Origin: Malus domestica
Lineage: Eukaryota > Streptophyta > Magnoliopsida > Rosales > Rosaceae
Assembly (NCBI RefSeq): GCF_042453785.1
Contig: NC_091671.1
Location: 7,014,001 to 7,078,000 of the forward strand
Reading direction: 5' to 3'
DNA: 64,000 nucleotides
The notes under the pieces were generated by a model that saw nothing but the letters and a program-made list of their open reading frames with translations, was not told the origin of the DNA and made no database searches. Positions 55,723-64,000 of the stretch are shown piece by piece. The position numbers and the translations under genes were made by a program. How positions within the stretch are numbered: the first letter of the stretch is position 1; the number at the start of each line of letters is the position of its first letter.

Positions 55723-55982
55723 AGGCTCCCTCTTGTGTGCTTATTTTGACTCATGTATATGTACATATTTGTAGCTTATCGGGGATATCAATAAATAAGC
55801 TTTCCTTCATTTCAACGTATTGTGTTAAATACACCAAAGCCTTCTTCGCTAAGTTCTTTGAATTTTCTTTTGTTAAAGCTTGTATGTTGAAGCTTTCTGA
55901 GTGGAGCATGTAGGTTGGGGTAGTGTTCCCTTAATTTCCCGAGTGAGGAAAACTTCTCGGTTGGAGACTTGGAAAATCCAAG

Positions 55983-56219
55983 TCACTGAGTGGGATCGGC
56001 TATATGAATCTTAGAACGCCATTGTGCTCGATCCTGTGTCATGTCCTTCGTTAGATCCAAGTACTCTAAGTCTTTTCTTAGAGTCTCTTCCAAAGTTTTC
56101 CTAGGTCTTCCTCTACCCCTTCGGCCCTGAACCTCTGTCCCATAGTCGCATCTTCTAATCGGAACGTCAGTAGGCCTTCTTTGCACATGTCCAAACCACC
56201 GTAACCGATTTTCTCTCAT
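55983..56219 (-). mobile_element. LINE 3' fragment without tail
   Basis: On the minus strand it encodes [54 protein letters not shown] and IHIADPTQ, the same C-terminus as in 50895-51200 and 30850-31085. It lacks the TTG tail and ends in CAGTGACTTGGATT-like text of the neighbouring element. It may be a captured piece or half of a LINE disrupted by the intervening element. Confidence 0.85.
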
Positions 56220-56479
56220 CTTTGTGACTCATTTCGAACTAATACTAACTAATTGTTAGTCAAGTGAGAAATTTTCTAATTAGAGAAAAAGGTCCTAAAT
56301 TTGAATCGTAACTCCAACTTTGATAAAATAAAAATAAAAATAAAAATAAAATACCACTTAGATTTAAACAGGACAAAAATATCTAATATTGTGTTGGGGT
56401 AGTGCTTCTTTGGTTTTAGGTAGTAGAGCACTGAGCACGAGACTTAAAAAAGCTACCAACAAATAGGAGCATTCAAGCC

Positions 56480-56515
56480 ATGGTCTTTGATTTCAGAAGG
56501 AAATGGAAATTATAA
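56480..56515 (+). promoter_or_regulatory. Upstream ORF overlapping the copy C start codon
   Basis: ATG GTC TTT ... TTA TAA, 11 codons in another frame, overlapping the main ATG at 56503. Copy B has GCCGCAGTC where copy C has GCCATGGTC, so the upstream ATG is unique to copy C. CCATGG is a good start context. It could lower translation of copy C if it lies in the leader; the transcription start is unknown. Confidence 0.5.
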
Positions 56516-59500
56516 TTGCAATTGCCTCAAAAATTGGAGAGTCATTGGTCGCACCAATAGGAACAGAGTCTGCCTATTTGATTAATTACCATTCCAACCT
56601 AGAAAATCTTAAGCGTGAGATAAAAAAGCTCTGTGACAAGAAAAATGAAGTGCAGGGATGGGTAAATGCTGCCAAAAGGAACGGTAAATTTATCCACCCT
56701 GATATTCAGAGTTGGCTAAAGAATGTGGACGAAATGATCCAAAAAGTGTCGCATTTTGAGGTTGAGATTGACAGGAAAAGGCGATGTATGTATCGATGGA
56801 GCTTGAGTCGGAAAGCCTATAAGATTACACAACATGTTCTCCAGCTCCAAAACGAAGGAACATTTGAAAATGTGGCCTATGCTGCACCTTCACGAGAGAT
56901 ATGGTCAACATTCAAAGACGGATTTAAACATTTCAAGTCCAGAATGGAAAACATGAATGAGGTGATAGAGGGTTTGAAGAGGGAAGAAGTAAGAATGATC
57001 GGGATTTGTGGAATGGGGGGTGTGGGTAAAACCACAATGGCGAAAGAAATCATCAAAAGATTAGCAGAACGGAACATGTTTGATAAAACTGTAATGGCAA
57101 CTGTGTCTCAAAGCCCAAGTATTAAGACGATCCAGTTGGACATTGCAGCACAAATAGATTTGAAATTTGATGAGGATTCTGAGTCCGGAAGAGCACTAAA
57201 GCTGCATGACAGACTCATGGAAATAAGGAGGATACTGATTGTGTTAGATGATGTATGGACAGAGCTTAATTTTGAGGCTATAGGACTTCCTTATGGACAT
57301 ACTCATAAAGGGTGCAAAATTTTGTTGACATCACGGAATTTGGAAGTCTGCAATGCGATGGAAAGTCAACAAATTATTGCAGTCCCAACTTTAACAACAG
57401 AAGAATCACGGGAGCTCTTTAGAGAAATCGTAGGTGAATCCTTCGATGATCCAGATTTCCATTCCATTGCAGAAGAGGTCGTGAATGAATGTGGAGGTTT
57501 ACCTATTGCAATTGTAACTGTTGGAAAAGCCCTAGAAAAGAAAAAGAAGCACGAATGGGTTAATGCCCTTAATCAGCTGCGAAAGTCTATCCCAGATAAC
57601 ATCCCTGGACTAAACGGCAAAGTTTATTCAAGCATAAAATGGAGTTATGATAGATTGGAGAGTGATGAAGCCAAGTCATGTCTTTTACTTTGTTGTTTAT
57701 TTCCAGAAGATTATAGCATTCCAATTGAGGATTTGGTTCGATATGGGTGGGATCGAGGATATTTTAGCAGCAGCGATACTTTGGAAGAAGCAAGAAATAA
57801 AGTGCATTCTTTGGTTGACCAACTACAAAGAAGGTTTTTGTTACTAGATAATGACTGGAGTGGGACTACAAAAATGCATGACATAGTTCGCGATGTTGTC
57901 ATATCAATTGCTTCAAGAGATCCACATGGATTTCTGATAAGAAGTAATGCTGAAAATAAAGGGTGGCCAAATCTAGCTACATATGACCATTACACTACAA
58001 TCTCACTTGTTGGCGATTTGGAGATTCAAGATGGTTTGAAATGCCCAAAACTTGAGTTTCTACAGACGATGAAAGGACGTTTTTCAGAAGGTAGCATGGA
58101 CAACATTTGTAAGGCGATGAAAGAACTGAAGGTTTTAGCTTTGGTGCAAATGGAAATGGAAGACCTAGGCTCATCAAGCTCACTAGGATTACTGAAGAAC
58201 CTGCGGACCTTGACCCTAAATGGGTCTAAATTTGATGGCATGTCTACTGATGTTATTGGGAGTTTGGAGAATTTAGAAATCCTCAGCTTTCGGGATTGTG
58301 ATTCCATGCGTGAGTTGCCGAGGGAAATTGGACGACTTAAACAGTTAAGGTTGTTAGATACGACAAATTGCAGGAATCTTGAGGTGATTCCACATGGTAT
58401 CTTCTCCAGCTTATGTAGACTTGAAGAGTTATATATGCTTGATAGCTTTAATAAATGGGAAATTGAAACAGGAAGAGAAGAGAAGGGGATGGCAAGCATT
58501 TCTAAGGTGATGTCTCTGTCTCATCATTTGAAGGTTCTATCCATAAATATACCCCCCAATTTCATCCACTTGTTGCCAAAAGACTTAGTCTTGAAAAGCC
58601 CAAGATTCGCTATACGGCTTACACCAGCAAGGTATTGTTTCCCCACAACTTATGCATTCGAAAATTGTTTGGCAATTGATGAAAGTGATGCGAGGGAACT
58701 GATGGAGAGTCAAGCAGTTAGACTTTTGTTGAAAAAATCTAAAAGATTGATTTTGAACTATGTTAAGAATTTCTCTGTCCTCACTGATTTAGACCAAGAG
58801 GGATTTCAAGATTTGAAAGTTTTGGCTCTTTTGAATTGTCCAAATACCGAGTATCTTGCAAATGGAACAAGTGCGACCCAACAGGCACTCTTTCCTCGCA
58901 TACAGTCAGTTAGTAAGCTTTCGGATGGCTTTTTGACCAACCTAAGATGCCTTTATTTGACAAATTGTGATGTCTTAAAATATGCCTTTTCACTATCAGT
59001 AGCGAGAAACTTGGTACAACTCCAGGAATTAAACGTTAATGGATGTGATCAAATGGAAGAAATTGTGTCGAAGCAGGGGAGGGAACATGAGGAGGAAGCC
59101 GATATGATATCTTTCCATAAATTAACCAATTTGACTCTCGAGGGTCTAGGGAGTTTGGTTGGTTTCTTCCAAGCCAACAAGCTATACTCCAACCAAGAGG
59201 TATGTCCCACTCTCCAATCTCTATGATATGAGGAGGCAGCCAATATGTGGAAATTTGAAATTGTTTAACTGATAATGATTTTTCTTTTTCAGGAAACAAC
59301 GGCAAGGGTTGAGCATCAATCTGCAGGCATATTTGAAAAAGCAATATTTCCATCAAAGTGCATTTCATGGTTTCCATGTTTAGAAGAGGTAGAATTGGAA
59401 GATATGAAGTTTGAAGGCGTGCTATTTGATCTGAAAATCCATGGCCAGACAACTCCAATATTTCCCCAGTTAAGTAAGTTGGAGATAATCCAGGGTTCGT

Positions 59501-60757
59501 TTACACACTTGTGGAAAAACATTTCGTCTGGATTTCAGGGCTTTCGAAATTTGAGATATTTGGCAATGAGAGGATGTTGTGGTCTAAAATATGTGTTCTC
59601 GCATTTAATTGCCCGAGAACTTTTGAATCTTCAAGAGGTAAAGATATCTAGATGTCCGGACATGGAAACTATAGTTAGAATCACAGAGGAAAATGAAGAA
59701 GAGGCGACAAAATACATGATTTTGTTTCCGAAACTGAACACATTTGAACTAAAATACCTGCCTCGTCTCACAAGTCTTTGTCCAGAGGGATTTACATTTC
59801 TATGGTCATCCGCAAAAAATATGCACGTGAAAAAATGTGAAAATTTGAAGACATTGGGTGCTGTAATTCCACAAAGAAAGAAGTTGGAGAATAAGTCTGA
59901 GAAGGATTCAACAAGTCATGATTTCAGCACTTCCCCAACAAGTTCATCAAATTGGTGCCCCGCTGGATGTGGATGCGCACCATATTCAAGACCAAACGCC
60001 CACCGCTCCATTGAAATATTGCCACGTCCAGTTAATTTGGAGGTAAGCTTTTAAATTAGGTTCAATTAACCTTTATAAGTACAACTTTTAATTAGTATTG
60101 TACTCATCTTGTTGATCGTGTTTAATTTTCTAGGTTACACCAACTAATCTTGAGGACTCAAATGATGATGATGATAATCTCGAAAATCTTACTGTAAGTG
60201 ACTGTAATTCAATGGAAGTGATTTTCCAACTAAAGGGACCGAAGCATGAAGAAAGTAATCACTCCATTGAAGCATTCAATAAATTGAGGTCCTTCCAGTT
60301 ACATAAGTTGCCAAGTTTAACGCGTGTTTGGGAGGTGGGTAGTTCACAACCAATGTTCACAGGAAGCAGTTTTGGAAACTTGAAATCGTTGCAGGTCGAT
60401 TGTTGCAACCAGTTGAAATACTTGTTTCTGTCCTCCATAGTCAAACTTCTCGTGAGTATAGAGGACATAGAAGTTAAGAAGTGTGAGCAGATGGAAGAAA
60501 TCGTTGCCGCAGAAGAAGAAACTGATGGAACAATTACATTACCTAAAGTGAAGTCCATCAAGCTTCAAAGTCTGCCAAAACTCAAGTATTTTTGTGGTGA
60601 AGCTTATACTTTGAAGTTGCCGTCTTTGGAGTTATTGAAGGTTATTAATGTGCAAGACATAAGGCCATTTGATTCTAAGCTTGTTGACACGCATAATCCC
60701 CGATTGCAAGTAAAACCCACATTTCGACAGGAATGGACAAGGTATGCTTTAGATTAA
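56503..60757 (+). CDS. CC-NB-LRR immune receptor copy C, intact
   Basis: Exons 56503-59199, 59293-60042 and 60134-60757 (all phase 0; donors GTATGT and GTAAGC, acceptors TTTTTCAG and TTTTCTAG) give 1356 residues. Order: coiled-coil (about 1-150), NB-ARC with P-loop GMGGVGKTT (170-178), kinase-2 LIVLDDVW (245-252), RNBS-B KILLTSR, GLPI (332-335), RNBS-D CLLLCCLFPED (393-403) and MHD (458-460), then irregular LRRs. A Cys-rich insert (NWCPAGCGCAPYSRPNAHR) sits at the exon 2 end. Plant CNLs of this type (RPS2/RPS5/At4g27190-like) are cytosolic sensors that bind ADP/ATP through NB-ARC. All key motifs are present. The last-exon acceptor used in copy B is CTG instead of CAG here, so the protein probably ends at TAA 60755-60757 without the acidic tail. 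I cannot name the pathogen recognised. Confidence 0.92.
59952..60010 (+). other. Cys-rich insert between LRRs (copy C)
   Basis: Encodes NWCPAGCGCAPYSRPNAHR just before the end of exon 2. It is identical to copy D and one residue different from copy B. It is a candidate lineage-specific module of these receptors. Confidence 0.8.
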
Positions 60758-61120
60758 TGGACAAGGAATCAACAGTTCATATTTATTTTGAGAAAAGTGT
60801 TCTCAAAATTTAGTCAAATACCATATATATGTGCATATGTTCACACTAAAGTGTATTCAAGTAATTTTATTTTTTAAAACTCAATTCTATCCCAAGAAAA
60901 CATCTGTCTTTTATTTCTAAAACTGGAAGGATAATGATGATGAATTGTACAGTGAGGATGAAAATGAAGATGAGAATTCTATGGCGAGGATGAAGATGAC
61001 GAAATCGACGGCGAGGATGAAGATGACGAAATCGACAGGGAGGACGAACACAAATGACTGATCAAGCACAAAGGTTAGCATGTTTCCATCTCCAACTTCT
61101 TCTAGGTTTATTAAAAACTG
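60758..61120 (+). other. Copy C remnant of the last intron and acidic-tail exon
   Basis: Homologous to the last intron and tail exon of copies A and B. The expected acceptor reads AAACTG (60920-60925) instead of AACAG, so AG is lost. The former exon has a one-base deletion near 60972 and a 27-bp tandem duplication (GCGAGGATGAAGATGACGAA..., 60984-61037) that would encode GEDEDDEID twice in the original frame. It is probably untranslated now. Confidence 0.7.
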
Positions 61121-61880
61121 ATGAAATTATCTATGAAGTACACAAAAAAATTTTCTACCATGTTTTATAGAATATGTACATACATGGATAGTACTTAAAA
61201 AATTAAACAATAAGGATCGTCGAACCACATTCTGCTACTAATTCATTTTTTCAAGGTACCCAATGCAAGTCGATCTATAATATGCACTCTAAAAGTACTA
61301 ACCTTGAGAAGCCATTCATATGAACAAGATTGAACCATGATCAGCTACGAACAAGCAAAGATCTTCCTCTTTCTCTACACACCTTATGCACTTCTATATG
61401 GGGTAGTGTTTTATGCTAGAATAATATGTATAAAAGTGGGACCTAAGCCTCATATTTATAGGTGAGAGTATTAGGTTTCTTGCCCATAAAGAAAACCCTA
61501 ATACAGATCTTTAGCACCTCTAAAATCCATGACCTAATAGGATAGATATTCCCAAAAATTATTGCTATACTTCACCATAAGTAATCCGGAATAATCAAAT
61601 ATTACTTCCTTTCTTTTATCCTTAATCAATTAGGACTCCTAAATAGATGTAAGCCCAATAAAAGTCTTACACCCAATAGCAGTCAAGATGGAAGAAGCTT
61701 TTCGGATTAGCAACTGCCTCAAGAAACCTTTATCAGATTCCACGATAATATTGGAATAACCTTTTTCTGTTAGCAAGTTTCACCTGATCTACAACAAGCA
61801 TAACTGTTTTGAGAAACACATATACAATAAACATAACCGTAGTGCTAAGTGACTCGAAAATTAATTTGGTCCTTAAACCG
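61121..61880. repeat. 760-bp block shared with the copy B flank
   Basis: Nearly identical to 38874-39637 and absent from copy A. It groups copies B and C as the more recent duplicates. No coding content. Confidence 0.7.
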
Positions 61881-62640
61881 CTATATTCTGAAACACATGT
61901 ACAATAAGCATTACCATTTGAACTTATTCCAACTTCAGTGATTTCTAATATTCTCCAATGCATGCAGGACAAGAGTTTACAGAACGTTGTGGCTTCAGCA
62001 ATTCGTTTACCATATCATATGTACAAGCCAATAAAAGGTCATTTGTTGCACCAGAATTTCATTCCAAAAATACTATTTATGTTGCTTATTTGATGTATTA
62101 TAAATTTCGATTGTGATTATTACTGTTTGTTTCTAAATTAGTGTTTGCTTATTTGTTATGGTAATTTGGAAAAGTTGTCTCTAGCTACCAATATTTGCAT
62201 TTCAATTTATAATGCTAAAAGTTCTGTAATACCATAGACGTGTAAGATGAATGACATGCTGGAGGAATGACACGTGTAATATTGATCATGTGTAACCTAA
62301 ATAATATTATGATACACTATAATAATATGATCATTCACCATAAGGTCTGATATTAATTCATAAAATCTGGTTTTCCCCTAAACGTAGGAAATCATATTTA
62401 TCTAGGCATGCTTAATATTTCATAAAAGAAAAAACATTTCTTAAATAAATGTCCACTCACACCTCCGGCTAGCTCTCCCTTGAGGAGCCTTGTCTACCAA
62501 ATAGGTAAGTTCAAGCAACTTCAAGAGAGAATTTCCTCCACATTAAGTCTTAACCATCCACTGGACAGCAGGCAATTCAAAACCAAAGTAAGCTGCTGAA
62601 TACAGCTACAATAAACAAGGAATCAGGCTAAGCTATTGTC
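61881..62640. other. 3' flank of copy C, continuing homology to copy B
   Basis: Follows 39638-40330 with small indels, for example an extra stretch around 62401-62452 with CATGCTTAATATTTCATAAAAG and a deletion around 62300. No gene supported. Confidence 0.6.
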
Positions 62641-63310
62641 TTCATCATAAAATGATTTTGGCCCCCATTTTCTAATTTCGTACCACATTTTCACATTCTT
62701 TCCATGAATTTTATAATTCCTATGCAACAGAGTTCATTCATTGCCTATTCACAACATTACAAGGTTCTACAGAGTTCAATCCCACCGTGTTATAGACATG
62801 CTTCAACTATCAACCGGGAACGTAATCGTTAGGGGTTTCAACAACTTCAGAGATACAACAATTACGATAAGTCTCATCTCGGACATTCATACAGAAAATT
62901 GAATAAAATTTGAAATCAAGAATCAATCCCAAAAGTGAAAGTTGAAAATTCGGGAAAAGAACTTACATTGGCGAACAGCCCACGAGAAGAGGATCATTTC
63001 TACCTCTTGGGTCGAGCTCCAATTCTGGCGATATTGGCCGGAAGTTGGCCGGAAAACCCTGGGTCACCGTTTCTTAAATTTGAGGTTGAGGAAAGTCGCC
63101 TACGAATCTATAGAAACTAACTTGGGGATTGGATGAAGGACGGCAAGAGCATTCTGGATGTGTAGTTTGAGAGCCTTTGGTGAGCCGTGGACGACAGAGC
63201 TGTTGCGTCGGCACTCGGCAGTCGTCGGCTTGCTGTTTAATGGGGCTCCTGTTGCAGCGCAAAAGAGGATACGGGAGGAGGAGAGAAGATGGGTTTCTCC
63301 CACTTTTTAG
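62641..63310 (-). other. Conserved antisense leader-like block of copy C
   Basis: Same block as 40330-41010 and 2336-2975. The minus-strand donor AAT|GTAAGT is kept (RC of 62961-62966), but the acceptor seen in copy B (TTCCAG) reads TTCCCG here. The minus-strand leader (63262-63074) shows no conserved protein. Confidence 0.4.
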
Positions 63311-63358
63311 ATCTTAATTTTTTTCCCTTTTTTTAATTTTTTTCCCTTTTTATATATC

Positions 63359-64000
63359 GTTTACACACTTGTGGAAAAACATTCCGTCTGGATTTCAGGG
63401 CTTCCAAAATTTGAGATATTTGGCAATGAGAGGATGTTGTGGTCTAAAATATGTGTTCTCGCATTTAATTGCCCGAGAACTTTTGAATCTTCAAGAGGTA
63501 AAGATATCAAAATGTCCGGATATGAAAACTATAGTCAGAATTACAGAGGAAAATGAAGAAGAGGCGATAAAATACATGATTTTGTTTCCGAAACTGAACA
63601 CATTTGAACTGGTAGACCTGCCTCGTCTCTCAAGTCTTTGTCCAGAGGGATTTACATTTCTATGGTCATCCGCAAAAAATATGCGCGTGGAAAACTGTGA
63701 AAAATTGAAGACATTGGGTGCCGTAATTCCACAAAGAAAGAAGTTGGAGAATAACATGAAGAAGGATTCAACAAGTCATGATTTCAGCACTTCCCCAACA
63801 AGTTCATCAAATTGGTGCCCCGCTGGATGTGGATGCGCACCATATTCAAGACCAAACGCCCACCGCTCCATTGAAATATTGCCACGTCCAGTTAATTTGG
63901 AGGTAAGCTTTTAAATTAGGTTCAATTAACCTTTATAAGTACAACTTTTAATTAGTATTGTACTCATCTTGTTGATCGTGTTTAATTTTCTAGGTTACAC
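63359..64000 (+). pseudogene. CNL copy D fragment starting inside an LRR exon
   Basis: From 63359 (CGTTTACACACTTGTGGAAA) the sequence follows copy C exon 2 from 59499 at a constant offset of 3860 with few differences. It includes the Cys-rich insert (63812-63870), the exon 2 end at 63902 (LEVSF if read on), the 91-bp intron and the first bases of exon 3 (63994). All coding sequence before this LRR (CC, NB-ARC, first LRRs) is missing: the 3' flank block of copy C adjoins it directly. There is no start codon context or promoter. It is a product of a rearrangement in the array. The right end is outside the window. Confidence 0.9.

Larger units (their letters stand above)
51540..55980 (+). mobile_element. 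Large non-autonomous element (LARD-like), rich in internal duplications
   Basis: A 4.4-kb region lying between two LINE 3' ends. It starts with text typical of retroelement or transcript ends (ACGTGGTTCACCCAGATTGG, GCTACGTCCACGG, 51590-51625). It contains four TGATATGGGATACTTTTGC-like motifs (52108, 52263, 52578, 52606), two approximately 914-bp tandem units (52918-53831 and 53832-54745), a 65-bp minisatellite and an intact ORF at 55051. No reverse transcriptase, integrase or matching LTR pair was identified. The classification is inferred from the layout and repeated structure. Boundaries are approximate. Confidence 0.45.

Noticed and set aside
57647..58499. Several alternative frames across CNL copy C on both strands
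   Set aside because: They overlap the conserved NB-ARC/LRR frame and are not conserved as proteins in copy B.
1..64000. CRISPR arrays, operons, phage or bacterial defence systems
   Set aside because: All evidence is for plant nuclear DNA; the repeats here are transposon-derived or tandem minisatellites with no spacer structure.

Overview
This window looks like plant nuclear DNA from a eudicot. It is AT-rich, has short GT..AG introns, and is dominated by plant transposon families (Cassandra TRIM, Ty1/copia, Ty3/gypsy with a long LTR, L1-type LINE with a (TTG)n tail, Mutator-like, hAT) around an array of CC-NB-LRR resistance genes. The repeats and the NB-LRR subfamily suggest Rosaceae, perhaps the apple/pear group. 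That is recollection-based inference and cannot be proved here. No tRNA, full rRNA gene, CRISPR array or bacterial feature was seen.

The backbone is a tandem array of paralogous CC-NB-LRR (CNL) genes, all on the + strand. Copy A (1-558) is only the 3' end. Copy B (34067-38814) has four exons and one in-frame TAG between the CC and NB-ARC parts. Copy C (56503-60757) is open throughout (899+250+207 codons) and is the best candidate for a functional receptor. Copy D (63359-64000) is a fragment that starts in the middle of an LRR exon at a rearrangement junction and runs off the right edge. Copies A, B and C each carry a homologous 3' flank of about 2.5 kb containing a conserved stretch that, on the minus strand, resembles a leader exon and first intron. 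Upstream flanks are also shared (33.2-33.9 kb with 48.7-49.4 kb; 22.8-25.9 kb with 46.6-48.2 kb).

The rest is mobile DNA. From 4.7 to 20.6 kb lie rearranged fragments of a hAT-type TTF/DUF4371 gene, a captured beta-galactosidase exon, the 3' part and long LTR of a gypsy-like element abutting a truncated copia element, a probable Helitron 3' end, and an oligopeptidase B gene fragment whose intron holds a 394-bp TRIM with a perfect 5-bp target-site duplication. From 20.8 to 33.2 kb lie a hAT MITE, gypsy remnants, a decayed LINE with a Cassandra element inside it, a long hairpin and an LTR. From 41.4 to 46.1 kb a 4.7-kb Mutator-like element with long inverted repeats and a perfect 9-bp target duplication sits in the copy B flank; copy A keeps the matching empty site. 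From 49.4 to 56.2 kb lie a MITE, two LINE 3' ends and a non-autonomous element with nested tandem duplications and an intact 223-codon coiled-coil ORF.

The only intact host coding potential is the CNL genes, which would act as intracellular immune receptors. I see no convincing new molecular system. The most informative features are the structural history of the CNL array and the nested insertions that order its events.
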